Under the pieces are notes generated by a model. That model did not search any database and had not been told where the DNA came from. It was given only the letters and a program-made list of their open reading frames with translations. Shown piece after piece: positions 1 through 9,158 of a stretch of 64,000 bases of DNA. Each line of letters begins with the position of its first letter. The stretch's first letter is position 1. The stretch covers positions 33,125 through 97,124 of the forward strand of contig NZ_JAIEMO010000006.1 in assembly GCF_019752095.1 (NCBI RefSeq). Direction: 5' to 3'. The position numbers were made by a program, and so were the translations under genes. This DNA is from Nitrosomonas sp. GTDB taxonomy: Bacteria; Pseudomonadota; Gammaproteobacteria; Burkholderiales; Nitrosomonadaceae.

Positions 1-3000
1 ACGCCAACCATCACATCCGCCACTTACGATGCCAGCACGGGAACGCTGACCGTCACCGGAGCAAATTTCGTTAAAGCCAGCGGTGCCACGAACGACATTA
101 CCGCCAATAAGCTCACTTTCACCGGCGAAGGCGGCACAACTTATACTTTGACGGATAGCAGCAATGTCGAGATCACTTCCGTCACAGCTTTCACGGTGAC
201 ACTCAGCGCCACCGACAAAGCCGCCATCAATCAGATTTTCAACAAAAATGGCACCAGTTCCACTGGTGCCACAACGTATAACTTAGCTGCTGCCGATGAC
301 TGGAACACGGTAATCGGCAATACTGATATCGCGGATGCAACCGGCAACGGCATTACCGTCAGCAACGTGGCTGCACCGACCATCACATCGGCTACTTTTG
401 ATGCCAGCACCGGCGCATTGGTGGTAACCGGAACCAGCTTCCTCAAAGCAAACGGCGCAACTAACGATATCGACGCTTCCAAATTCACCTTCACGGGAGA
501 AGGCGGCGCGACCTACACGCTGACTGATTCCACCAATGTCGAGATTACCTCCGGCACAGCATTCACCATCACGTTGAGCAGTACCGATAAGGCTGCCGTC
601 AATCAGATGGTCAACAAAAACGGCACCGCTTCGACCGGCGGCACGACTTACAATTTAGCCGCTGCGGAAGATTGGGCAGCAGGCGCCGATGCCGCCGTCA
701 ATGTTGTTGATGCAACCGGCAACGGCATTACCGTCAGCAACGTGGCCACACCGACGATCACATCGGCCACTTTTGACGCCAACACCGGCGCATTGGTGGT
801 AACCGGAACCGGCTTCCTCAAAGCAAGCGGCGCAACTAACGACATTGATGTCTCCAAATTCACCTTCACGGGAGAAGGCGGCTCGACCTACACGTTAACT
901 GATTCCGCCGATGTCGAGATTACCTCCGGCACCACATTCACCATCACCTTAAGCAGCACCGACAAAGCAACCGTCAATCAGATAGTCAACAAAAACGGTA
1001 CTGCATCGACTGGCGGCACGACCTATAATCTGGCCGCTGCTGAAGACTGGTTGACAGGAGCCGATTCGGCTGTAGTTATTGCTGATCTCACCGGCAATGG
1101 CATTACGATTTCGAATATTGCCGTACCAACCATGACGTCGGCAGCTTACGATTACAGCAGCAACGTATTAACCGTTACCGGAACCGGCTTCCTCTCTAAA
1201 AGCGGCGCCAGCAACGACATCGATATTTCCAAGCTGACAATTACCGGAGAAGGTGGCGCGACTTATACACTGACCACCGCCACCGATGTGGAAATCACAT
1301 CAGGCACTGCATTCTCAGTCACATTGGCTGGCACAGACCTGATCAATGTTGAGGCATTGCTGAACAAAAACGGCACCTCAGCGGTCAGCAGCACTACTTA
1401 CAACCTTGCTGGCGCTGAAGACTGGGCGGCCGGATCCGATGCTGCGTTAACAGTAGCCGATCTGACCGGGAATGCGATTACCGTCAACAACTATGCTGCA
1501 CCTGCGATCACTTCCGCTACTTTTGACGGTAGCACCAACGTGCTGACCGTAACCGGAGCCAACCTGGTTTCCAACAGTGGTGCAGTCAACGATGTTGACG
1601 TTTCTTTGCTGACGATAACCGGTGAAGGTGGAAGCTACACATTGACGTCTTCAGATGTTGAAATCACTTCGGCAACATCGTTCAGCGTTACACTGAACGC
1701 ATCCGACCAGCTCGTCGCGCATGGATTGCTAAACAAAAATGGCACCGCTTCCTCCGGCGCAACCACCTACAATATCGCTGCGGCCGAAGACTGGATGGCC
1801 GGAACTGCCACCAGCGTCAATATTGCCGATCTCACCGGCAATGGCATTACCGTGAGCAATGTCCCAACACCCACGATCACCTCTGCAACTTACGATTCCG
1901 ACACCGGTATCCTGATCGTTACCGGCACCCATCTGTTCAACAAGATCGGCACCAGTAACGATATTGACATTTCCACGCTAACCTTGACCGGCGGCGTTGC
2001 CAATGCTACTTATACGATCACCAGCGCATCGGATGTTGAAATCACTTCGGCGACTTCTTTCAGCGTAACGCTGTCCGGCGTGGATAAAACTAACGTTGAT
2101 GCGTTGCTGGATCAAACCGGCACCACATCATCCGGCGGCTCCACTTACAATCTGGCAGCCGCGGATAATTGGCTAACTGGCGCAGACTCTGCCGCCAATA
2201 TTAGCGATACAACCAATGCAGTAACCGTTTCAACCAATCCAAGAATCACCTCAGCGACCTATAATGCATCATCCGGTGCTTTAGTCGTCACCGGCACAAA
2301 CCTGCAAGCTAATGGCGGTGGTGCCGATATCGATGCTTCCTTGTTTACGTTTACCGGCGAAAGCGGAGCCACCTACACCCTGACCGATTCCGCCGATGTT
2401 GAAATCGCTTCCAGCACAGCTTTCACGGTTACGCTCAGCGCTACCGACAAAGCCGCCATTAACCAGATCGTCAATAAGAACGGCACCGCTTCGACCGGTG
2501 GAACCACTTACAATCTGGCTGCTGCTGATGACTGGAATACCAATGCCACAGCGGGCGACACATCGGACACCAGTGGCAATGGCATGACCGTCAGCAATGT
2601 AGCCACGCCCACGATTACATCGGCCACCTACAATGCCAGCACCGGCGCATTGGTGGTAACCGGCGCTGGTTTCCTCAAGTTAAGCGGCGCAACCAACGAC
2701 ATTGATGCCTCCAAGCTGACTTTTACGGGTGAAGGAGGCGCTACTCATGCATTAACCGATTCCGCTGACGTTGAAATCACATCCGGCACTGCATTCACCG
2801 TCACCTTGAGCAGCGCCGACAAAGCTTCCGTCAATCAAATTATTAATAAAGATGGCACGGCTTCCACCGGTGGCACTACATACAATTTAGCCGCTGCGGA
2901 AGATTGGGCAGCAGGCGCCGATGCAGCCGTTAATGTGGTTGATGCCACCGGTAACGGTATTACCGCCAGTAACGTCGCCGCACCCACGATCACATCGGCC

Positions 3001-5163
3001 ACTTTTGACACCAGCACCGGTGCATTGGTTGTGACCGGAACCGGCTTCCTCAAAGCAAGTGGCGCAGCGAATGATATCGATGTTTCAAAATTCATCTTCA
3101 CCGGTGACGGTGGCGCCACCTATACACTGACTGATTCCGCCGATGCCGAGATCACTTCCGGCACGGCATTTACCCTTACTTTAAGCGCCACAGACAAAAC
3201 CGCAGTTAATCTTCTTTTGAACAAGACAGGCACGGCATCCACTGACGCCACGACCTACAATCTGGCCGCTGCGGAAGACTGGGCAACAGGAGCCGATGCA
3301 GCCGTCAATGTCGCAGATCTGACAGGCAATGGCATTACTGTAACTGTCCCGGCTCCTGCTTCCGGCGGCGGTGGCGGTGGCGGTGGCAGTAATGGCAACT
3401 CAACTACGACCACAACGGTCGATGGCGCTGAAACGACCATTACAACGCAACCGAATGGCACCGTAATAACCACTCTCTTGCCCATCGCACCTACACGAGA
3501 AGATGATCCATCTTCATTACTTAGAAACTACGCAGATATTCCGCTGGTTACTGGGACATCAGGCAATACCCTGCTGACGATCAGCTTACCCGTCGGCGTT
3601 GGCGTGAATGTCCAAGGCTTGCCTCGGGAAATGAATCTGACCGTTGCCAGAGATGATCTGATTCAGCGCATTGCGCAAGGAACCGGAACCGACAGTACGG
3701 ATGAAGGAATCATTAACCAAGTTGAAAATTTCTTGTCTACCCTGAGTTCCGATACAACCCTCGGTATTCGTACCGTAACTCCCACGGTTAATAACAATCA
3801 AGTTCCCGAGCTACCCATTATCATTACCGCCTCGGAAAATACCGATGGTTCCCGCCAAGCGCTGATAATCGATGCCAGTAATCTACCGCCTGGCAGCATT
3901 ATTCAATTAGCCAATGTCGTATTTGCATTTATTGTCGGAGCGGTCAGCGTTACAGGGGGGGCGGGTGAAAACTACGTCGTAGGTGACGATCACGATCAAT
4001 ATATCGTGTTGGGCGCGGATAACGACATTCTTTTTGGCGGTGGCGGCGATGATACCATCGGCAGTCTTGGTGGCGACGATCAAACTTCAGGCGATGCCGA
4101 CAATGATATCGTTTTTGGCGGAACCGGCAATGATCGTTTAAGCGGCGGAAGTGGCAATGACCAACTCAACGGCGGATTGGGTTTCGATATCGCAAACCAG
4201 GAAGGACAATTATCAGATTACCGGATTGAAATAGACAATGACCAAGTCAAGCTGATACACACTAGTAACGGTGAAACGGACATCCTGATTGATATCGAAT
4301 TGATTCAATTTGCTGCAGGCAACACCGTGGCGATTGCTCACTCTGAATTTGAGGCGGTTGCGCACCATCTGGCAAAAACCTGGCTGGGCCGTGATTTAAC
4401 CGTGGCTGAAAGCAACGCTGTGCAAAACTGGCAGAACGCCACTACCGATGATATCTTGACAGCCTTTCATAACCTGCCTGAGGCAGTTGATTTTCAGGAT
4501 AAAACTGATACTGAATTGCTCAATGGTCTGGAGACCCATCCGGATATTATCCAGCTAGACGTGAGCCGAAATTTTACTGGCGGGGATGAAAATAATCAGG
4601 GCTATTTACCGTTGGGTCTGGCCGTGAATGCGGATGGCGGCGCAGGCCATGATGTGTTGCAGCTACCCGGCACGCGTGAGGGTGTGCATCTGGAATTTGC
4701 CGAGGATCGGCTGGAATTGACACAACTGAGCGATGGCGCCATGTTCAGCCTCAGAAATGCTGAAATGATTGCCTTTGACAATGGAGAAACCGTTGTAATC
4801 GCGCATGATGCAACCGAAGGAATCTTAGGCCGCCTGTTCCAGAGCTTCTTTGACCGGGATGCCACTATTGCTGAATGGCAACTGGGGCGAGAAGCACTGC
4901 AGGCGCAGATCAGTCCTCACACGATTCTGGATTGGTTCCAGCAACGTGCCGGTCTGGATGCCTTATCCGACACGGAATATGTGCAAACAATCTACTCTCG
5001 GACATTGGAACGCTCCGCGACAGACGATGAACTCAGCCTGCAAATATCGCGCTTGGCGAACAACGAAGTTGAACGGAAATGGTTGGCGGTTGAAATTGCA
5101 CAGAGTAATGAAGCAACTATCAACTTGATTGGCAGCGTAATGTTGCAGGAAGGATGGGTATGA
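1..5163 (+). CDS. Giant RTX-type repeat protein, 3' part (probable type I-secreted adhesin)
   Basis: The frame is open from the first base, so the gene starts upstream; a TTG at 148 is not the start. About 1720 residues are visible. First come nine tandem repeats of about 124 residues rich in Thr, Ser, Gly and Asp. Next is a glycine linker (nt 3361-3390), then a beta-rich region. Glycine/aspartate nonapeptides of the RTX calcium-binding type follow at nt 3958-4185 (GGGGDDTIG, GGTGNDRLSGGSGNDQL). The C-terminus (nt 4330-5160) resembles DUF4214-type helical domains, including the segment YVQTIYSRTLERSATDDE. RTX repeats with a non-cleaved C-terminus suggest type I secretion to the cell surface, with a role in adhesion or biofilm. 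No ABC exporter is in view. The class is fairly sure; the ligand is unknown. Confidence 0.8.
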   Translation, partial: TPTITSATYDASTGTLTVTGANFVKASGATNDITANKLTFTGEGGTTYTLTDSSNVEITSVTAFTVTLSATDKAAINQIFNKNGTSSTGATTYNLAAADDWNTVIGNTDIADATGNGITVSNVAAPTITSATFDASTGALVVTGTSFLKANGATNDIDASKFTFTGEGGATYTLTDSTNVEITSGTAFTITLSSTDKAAVNQMVNKNGTASTGGTTYNLAAAEDWAAGADAAVNVVDATGNGITVSNVATPTITSATFDANTGALVVTGTGFLKASGATNDIDVSKFTFTGEGGSTYTLTDSADVEITSGTTFTITLSSTDKATVNQIVNKNGTASTGGTTYNLAAAEDWLTGADSAVVIADLTGNGITISNIAVPTMTSAAYDYSSNVLTVTGTGFLSKSGASNDIDISKLTITGEGGATYTLTTATDVEITSGTAFSVTLAGTDLINVEALLNKNGTSAVSSTTYNLAGAEDWAAGSDAALTVADLTGNAITVNNYAAPAITSATFDGSTNVLTVTGANLVSNSGAVNDVDVSLLTITGEGGSYTLTSSDVEITSATSFSVTLNASDQLVAHGLLNKNGTASSGATTYNIAAAEDWMAGTATSVNIADLTGNGITVSNVPTPTITSATYDSDTGILIVTGTHLFNKIGTSNDIDISTLTLTGGVANATYTITSASDVEITSATSFSVTLSGVDKTNVDALLDQTGTTSSGGSTYNLAAADNWLTGADSAANISDTTNAVTVSTNPRITSATYNASSGALVVTGTNLQANGGGADIDASLFTFTGESGATYTLTDSADVEIASSTAFTVTLSATDKAAINQIVNKNGTASTGGTTYNLAAADDWNTNATAGDTSDTSGNGMTVSNVATPTITSATYNASTGALVVTGAGFLKLSGATNDIDASKLTFTGEGGATHALTDSADVEITSGTAFTVTLSSADKASVNQIINKDGTASTGGTTYNLAAAEDWAAGADAAVNVVDATGNGITASNVAAPTITSATFDTSTGALVVTGTGFLKASGAANDIDVSKFIFTGDGGATYTLTDSADAEITSGTAFTLTLSATDKTAVNLLLNKTGTASTDATTYNLAAAEDWATGADAAVNVADLTGNGITVTVPAPASGGGGGGGGSNGNSTTTTTVDGAETTITTQPNGTVITTLLPIAPTREDDPSSLLRNYADIPLVTGTSGNTLLTISLPVGVGVNVQGLPREMNLTVARDDLIQRIAQGTGTDSTDEGIINQVENFLSTLSSDTTLGIRTVTPTVNNNQVPELPIIITASENTDGSRQALIIDASNLPPGSIIQLANVVFAFIVGAVSVTGGAGENYVVGDDHDQYIVLGADNDILFGGGGDDTIGSLGGDDQTSGDADNDIVFGGTGNDRLSGGSGNDQLNGGLGFDIANQEGQLSDYRIEIDNDQVKLIHTSNGETDILIDIELIQFAAGNTVAIAHSEFEAVAHHLAKTWLGRDLTVAESNAVQNWQNATTDDILTAFHNLPEAVDFQDKTDTELLNGLETHPDIIQLDVSRNFTGGDENNQGYLPLGLAVNADGGAGHDVLQLPGTREGVHLEFAEDRLELTQLSDGAMFSLRNAEMIAFDNGETVVIAHDATEGILGRLFQSFFDRDATIAEWQLGREALQAQISPHTILDWFQQRAGLDALSDTEYVQTIYSRTLERSATDDELSLQISRLANNEVERKWLAVEIAQSNEATINLIGSVMLQEGWV
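4..3354 (+). repeat. Nine tandem ~372-bp coding repeats
   Basis: Repeat units start at the Pro codon of a P-x-I-T-S-A-T-like motif at 4, 376, 751, 1126, 1501, 1870, 2239, 2608 and 2983. Unit lengths are therefore 369, 372 or 375 bp. Each encodes a Thr/Ser/Gly-rich module with the motifs TGEGGATYTLT, DVEITSGTAF, LNKNGT and YNLAAAEDW. Some units (2, 3, 8, 9) are nearly identical at DNA level, while units 4 to 6 are more divergent. This suggests recent unit duplication next to older ones. More units probably lie upstream of the window. Confidence 0.9.
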
Positions 5164-5204
5164 ATACCCACCCAGTTATAAATTTTATATTAAATGTAGT
5201 TGCG

Positions 5205-6878
5205 CTATACCAATAAGGTTCTGGTTGCCATGATTACAAGTGCAATAATAGACAAAAAGGTATGCAAAGGATGTTGACCATGAGTGCGGATATTGATTTT
5301 CATAACCAACATGAATGGGATAGACAACAAAAAAGCATGCTGCACAGCTTGCAAAATCATAGGAGAAATTTGCAAATCTGCCATAACTATAAAAACCACA
5401 AACCAGAGAATGAGAAAGATTAGCAGTTCAAAATCTGACGCAAAAATAATCTCGTTACATTGGGTGAACAATAACTTCAACGCCACCCACAACAATGCCA
5501 TTGCTGACAATACGCTTAGATATTCATAGAGCCAGGAGAAATGAAACAACACTGAGAGGTTGTAAACCAGCATCAGCGCAAAAATATTCAAATATAAAGT
5601 GCCATGCAAAATACTTAGATCTGCTGCGCGCCGGGTGCGGAAGGAAAAAAACACCAACAACGCCGCAAGACCATATAACATCAGAACCTTACTACCACTT
5701 AAACCAAGTAATGGCGCCAACAGCGCAGGAAATAGCAGCGCTACAAGTATTACAATACCAATCGAATGCCGCCCATCAAGCCAGTGAGCCATCCGCTTGA
5801 AAACATCAGATTGTCTGAATTTATCCAAGCGATGTATCGCCCATTTTTTTTTATCAATATAGGTGCTTCGTAGTAACAAAAAACATGCAGACACCAACAG
5901 CCCTGCGCTTACCAAACTCAAAAAAATCACCCAATCTGGTTTATCTCGCAGCGTGATTGCCAATAAACCGAAAGCAAACATTCCAATATAGATCACGGCT
6001 ACTGCTGTCGGATGTGACAAACCAATATCAATCAAACGATGGTGCAAATGTGTCCGATCAGACAAAAATGGATTATTCTTAGAAAAAATCCGCCACGCCA
6101 TTACTGACAAAGTATCAAACAACGGCAGCGCTATCACCATAGCAAGCGCGGATAGCGACAATTGCGGAGCAGTATGATTCAAGTTGACAAGTATCACCCC
6201 TAACACATAACCCAGCATCATGCTTCCGCTATCACCCATAAAAACCCTGGTCGGATAGCTGTTGTAACGCAAGAAACCAATAACTGCACCAATTAGAGAA
6301 ATTGCAATTATCATTAACCAGCCATGATTAACACTCCATGCAAAATAACCCAAGAATGCCAATGCAATCACCGAAATTCCACCCGCTAAACTATCCAGGC
6401 CATCTGCAAAGTTGAGTGCGTTTATGATCCCCACCAAGAAAATTACCGTGAAGACCAACGATGCTTTACCCAACGCTAAGTCGCCAATATTTAGAATATT
6501 TCCGATATATTCGACTTTCATATCGCTCAGATAAACAAACAGCGTTGCGGATATAAATTGGCCAAGGAACTTCCAGGCTGGTGAAATTTCCATTATGTCG
6601 TCAACAGCACCGGTGATGACAATTGCGACCAATCCTGTCAAAAAAGCAACAAAGAAGGTATCCAGCGGAAGGAAAATCAAGCAAATTATTACGAAGCTAA
6701 TTGAAATCGCTAAGCCACCCATTCGCGGCTTAGGTGTTGTATGTGCACTCCGGAGCTTTGGAATATCCATTGCCCCAACCTTCTGAGCTAGGCTGGAAGT
6801 CATGGGCATAAGCAGCATGGACAGAAAAATTGCCAGAGATAAAATTAACCCGATGAACTCAATCGATATTTGAGCCAT
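5205..6878 (-). CDS. MraY/WecA-family lipid-linked sugar-phosphate transferase with extra C-terminal membrane domain
   Basis: A 557-residue polytopic membrane protein. The first ~330 residues match the undecaprenyl-phosphate GlcNAc-1-phosphate transferase family (WecA/TagO, glycosyltransferase 4). Visible family motifs are the early PKPRMGG, the Asp pair in GAVDDIMEIS, the Mg-binding NFADGLDSLAGG, MGDSGSMMLG and the HLHHRL cytoplasmic loop. Such enzymes start glycan synthesis by moving a sugar phosphate onto the lipid carrier at the inner membrane. The last ~220 residues are a further block of membrane helices not needed in WecA, whose role I cannot name. It lies 12 bp downstream of the deacetylase gene on the same strand, which points to an exopolysaccharide operon. 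The sugar substrate is not deducible. Confidence 0.85.
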   Translation of the reverse strand: MAQISIEFIGLILSLAIFLSMLLMPMTSSLAQKVGAMDIPKLRSAHTTPKPRMGGLAISISFVIICLIFLPLDTFFVAFLTGLVAIVITGAVDDIMEISPAWKFLGQFISATLFVYLSDMKVEYIGNILNIGDLALGKASLVFTVIFLVGIINALNFADGLDSLAGGISVIALAFLGYFAWSVNHGWLMIIAISLIGAVIGFLRYNSYPTRVFMGDSGSMMLGYVLGVILVNLNHTAPQLSLSALAMVIALPLFDTLSVMAWRIFSKNNPFLSDRTHLHHRLIDIGLSHPTAVAVIYIGMFAFGLLAITLRDKPDWVIFLSLVSAGLLVSACFLLLRSTYIDKKKWAIHRLDKFRQSDVFKRMAHWLDGRHSIGIVILVALLFPALLAPLLGLSGSKVLMLYGLAALLVFFSFRTRRAADLSILHGTLYLNIFALMLVYNLSVLFHFSWLYEYLSVLSAMALLWVALKLLFTQCNEIIFASDFELLIFLILWFVVFIVMADLQISPMILQAVQHAFLLSIPFMLVMKINIRTHGQHPLHTFLSIIALVIMATRTLLV

Positions 6879-6890
6879 ATGTAGCGCTGA

Positions 6891-7760
6891 TTATCCGAAA
6901 CGCTCACTACAGGATTGCATCTCAACAACAGGTGCTCTGGCCCAATTCACTAACTTGTCAGCCGTTTCAATGTCAATGAAGTTGTTACAGGCCAACCATT
7001 GATCCAGCTTTTTATAGGCGCCTTTCAAGCCCACATAAGATTTAAATCTTCGATAGAGCGGAATATTTAAAACCGGCTGATCCACATCAAAATCACGTGG
7101 ATGAAAGTATGTCATCACGTAATCAGCTTGGTTGGTCAATTTCTGAATCACACAGAACGGCATCAACCTGAAATACCCTCCTCCGGAAAAAATTAATTTC
7201 TTGCCTAAAATCTTCCCAAAACTGATAGGAAATTCTTTTATTTGTCCACTTGCACAACCTAATAGGGAAGGTTGTGCCCGTCCAAAATTTTTATAACCGC
7301 CATGTCCTCGCTCAACGGGAAAAATGGAACTATCTCGTTCTATTCCATGTTCAAGGAGAGTTTCGACCATCCAGTCGTTTCCTCTAACAAAGGAAAATCC
7401 TGGCGCTCGATAGGTTTTGACTTTTTTACCCGTAATATCTTCCAGAGTATAAATTGAACGCCGCAAATCTTCTCGGAATTGATCTCGGGTTTGCTGATAG
7501 GCTAATTGGTGCATATGCGAGTGGGATGCAACTTCAAAACCAAGTTCATCGATTCGGCGAATAATTTCCGGATAATGTTTACCCACCCAACCCAAACAAA
7601 AGAAACTTGCGCTGTGCCCGTGCAGCAAGGTTAATTCCAGCAGGCGATCGACATTGGCATGAATGCGTGGCTTGAAATTGAGCCAGTGAGCTTCAGTAGC
7701 GGTACATTCAATGTCCAGCATGTGAAACCAATCTTCAATATCGTAAGTCAGAATATTCAT
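6891..7760 (-). CDS. Polysaccharide deacetylase, DUF3473 / XrtA-locus type
   Basis: A NodB-fold polysaccharide deacetylase of 289 residues from the ATG at 7760. A TTG at 7844 in the same frame would add 28 residues that do not fit the family. The N-terminus ILTYDIEDWFHML carries the metal/catalytic Asp pair, HSHMHQLAY gives the His pair of motif 2, and YRAPGFSF is motif 3. The C-terminal part (FHPRDFDVDQP, then RRFKSYVGLKGAYKKLDQW) is typical of the DUF3473 proteins found in PEP-CTERM/exosortase exopolysaccharide loci. It would remove N-acetyl groups from a nascent surface glycan. It is followed after 12 bp by the lipid-carrier sugar transferase. No exosortase is visible in the window, so the XrtA link is by family only. 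Confidence 0.85.
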   Translation of the reverse strand: MNILTYDIEDWFHMLDIECTATEAHWLNFKPRIHANVDRLLELTLLHGHSASFFCLGWVGKHYPEIIRRIDELGFEVASHSHMHQLAYQQTRDQFREDLRRSIYTLEDITGKKVKTYRAPGFSFVRGNDWMVETLLEHGIERDSSIFPVERGHGGYKNFGRAQPSLLGCASGQIKEFPISFGKILGKKLIFSGGGYFRLMPFCVIQKLTNQADYVMTYFHPRDFDVDQPVLNIPLYRRFKSYVGLKGAYKKLDQWLACNNFIDIETADKLVNWARAPVVEMQSCSERFG

Positions 7761-7952
7761 CTTAACGAAATGGCACCCAACATTTTTAAAACCACTTAAA
7801 TATGAAATCTTGTCAGACTGCGAATAGAACAAATATTTTACCAAGCAGCATATCTCATTTCTTTAAAATAATATATATGTCAAATGATTAACGGCATTAT
7901 GCTGCTCTGCGACATTCTCCAAATGGCATAATCAATCTTCTGACAATCAGCC

Positions 7953-8045
7953 CTAGGAGTCTGTCGGACTTAAGGTCATTAAAAAAATCTGCACTCGCTT
8001 TCCCACTCGGCTCGCCACGATTGCTTAAGTCCGACAGACTCCTAG
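7953..8045. mobile_element. MITE-1 copy A (93 bp, 22-bp perfect inverted repeats)
   Basis: The left arm CTAGGAGTCTGTCGGACTTAAG (7953-7974) and the right arm (8024-8045) are perfect reverse complements. The core of about 49 bp holds AAAAAAATCTGCACTCGCTTTCC-like sequence and no gene. A longer relative lies at 30675-30843 with the same ends and the same inner right half, so this copy is an internally deleted derivative. Both copies start and end with CTAG, which could be a duplicated target or part of the repeat. The autonomous parent IS is not in the window. Confidence 0.8.
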
Positions 8046-8362
8046 TGGAATAAATACAAATGATAGTGTGTGATAGGCTGGAGTGAGTTGGCGAACCTAA
8101 CAATTAATGTGAACGTGTAAAGTTGGAATTCTTATCCTCTCAATCTACCGTGCTGGATTCCTGATGCTGGTATACACCAGTTTTTTTATCGCAACCTGAC
8201 TCATTTTGTTTCCTCATTGTTAAATGGGTCGTCTCGCTCTTCACTGACGATGGTTAATTTACGCGTTCTAACTCAAGAAGTACGCAATTGCTCAACATTT
8301 GGCTTTGTGACTCCAAGACTACCTGTGAGTATGCTTTGTTGATATGGGGAGACTCAGATGTT

Positions 8363-8382
8363 GAGACTTTGGCAAAGGTCTC
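8363..8382. repeat. IS5-like terminal sequence palindrome
   Basis: GAGACTTTGGCAAAGGTCTC is a near-perfect palindrome. Its right half is the GAGACCTTTGC end of the IS5-like element at 56721-59709. It is probably a scar of an IS end or of two abutting ends. Confidence 0.4.
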
Positions 8383-8425
8383 ATGCTAAGAATTTAAGTG
8401 CAACCTTCAAATTCCATGATATCGA

Positions 8426-8509
8426 CTACCGCCGATCCTTCTGACGGGGCCAGGAGTAAGCGGCTTTCTCCTTAAATTCTGCTATAAAGATACGAGGGAT
8501 AAGTTTCAT
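8426..8509 (-). pseudogene. IS3-family orfA N-terminal stub
   Basis: A strong ribosome-binding site (GAGGAG) precedes an ATG at 8509. The frame encodes 27 residues beginning MKLIPRIFIAEFKEKA and then stops at 8426-8428. The pattern M-K-x-I-P-x4-x-x-EFKE-x-A resembles the start of IS3-type OrfA helix-turn-helix proteins. No continuation is visible in other frames, so it is read as a truncated fragment. The resemblance is short, hence the low confidence. Confidence 0.35.
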
Positions 8510-8586
8510 AAAAACTCCTCGCAAATTGATGTCCACTTGCTCGCCCTAAAGAAACCGGGTCTTACTCAACCTGCAAAACTACTAGA

Positions 8587-8729
8587 GGCCGTTGAAAAAC
8601 TATCTGCATTGCCGCTACGGTATACGGTATTAAAACAGGTTAAAAATATTCATTTATTATTTATAAACTGCGCTTTTTCACCTATTTTTTGCCTTGCATC
8701 AACTGCTTCAAAAACATTTTTCAACGGCC
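8587..8729. mobile_element. MITE-2 copy A (143 bp)
   Basis: The ends are perfect 13-bp inverted repeats, GGCCGTTGAAAAA at 8587 and its complement ending at 8729. The reverse complement of this element aligns along most of its length with 42575-42714, including GTTGAAAAATGTTTTTGAAG, the GATGCAAGGCAAAAAA block and the GCGGCAAT block. It carries no gene. Size, inverted ends and dispersed copies fit a non-autonomous miniature IS. Confidence 0.75.
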
Positions 8730-8749
8730 TGCTAAAGTTTCACTGATTA

Positions 8750-8881
8750 TTATTCTTTATTCGCACTATCACGATCTTTCAGAATATCTTGACTTGGAGG
8801 ATACTGGCCTGGCTTTGGCTCGCCGCATGCAACCAAGAATAACGATGCTAAAACCGCTACAACAAAAAAAGAATATTTCAT
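8750..8881 (-). CDS. Small lipoprotein, 43 residues
   Basis: An ATG at 8881 with an upstream AGGA opens a 43-residue frame. It starts MKYSFFVVAVLASLFLVAC: a lysine, a hydrophobic stretch and a lipobox LVAC-G. Lipidation would be at Cys19, leaving a mature peptide of about 25 residues beginning CGEPKPGQYPPSQ, rich in Pro, Gln, Lys and Asp. Gly at +2 does not signal inner-membrane retention, so an outer-membrane location is likely. The frame ends only about 20 bp from the MITE-2 edge. No family is recognised; tiny lipoproteins of this kind are common and often unannotated. Confidence 0.6.
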   Translation of the reverse strand: MKYSFFVVAVLASLFLVACGEPKPGQYPPSQDILKDRDSANKE

Positions 8882-9158
8882 AATATGATTTCCTATATTT
8901 GAATGTACGTTAATTGGAAATAACCCTCTATTAAAAAACAGAAAACTGACTTTTCTCTTTGCTAATTCTCAGCTCTCGTTATTTATTAGATTATCCTTTA
9001 TAACATAACCAAGACTAAATTTTCGTGAAGATTCGTTAATATCACCGATTTGCAGGGAAATTAGGCGTATTCGGATTGTCTTGGTCACATCGGTCAGAAC
9101 ATTTCTCCTGGCCGATTCCACTAGCACAGATGATCACTTTTTACCTGGCATCAACATA

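Larger units (their letters stand above)
7761..8749. other. Gene-poor stretch with IS debris
   Basis: No intact gene is visible over about 1 kb. The stretch contains a MITE-like inverted-repeat element (7953-8045), an IS-end palindrome (8363-8382), an IS3-like orfA stub (8426-8509, minus) and a second MITE-like element (8587-8729). A degenerate copy of the tatcgcgacctgacccc repeat, seen twice around the IS110 remnant, lies near 8187-8204. The rest shows no coding or RNA signal that I can recognise. Confidence 0.6.

Noticed and set aside
2835..3119. Minus-strand frame of 94 codons inside the repeat protein
   Set aside because: It mirrors the tandem coding repeats and recurs at 231-494 and 648-869 for the same reason; no ribosome-binding site.
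7897..8103. Minus-strand frame of 68 codons
   Set aside because: It runs straight through the MITE-1 element, so the frame is accidental.
8537..8746. Plus-strand frame of 69 codons
   Set aside because: It runs through the MITE-2 element and has no ribosome-binding site.
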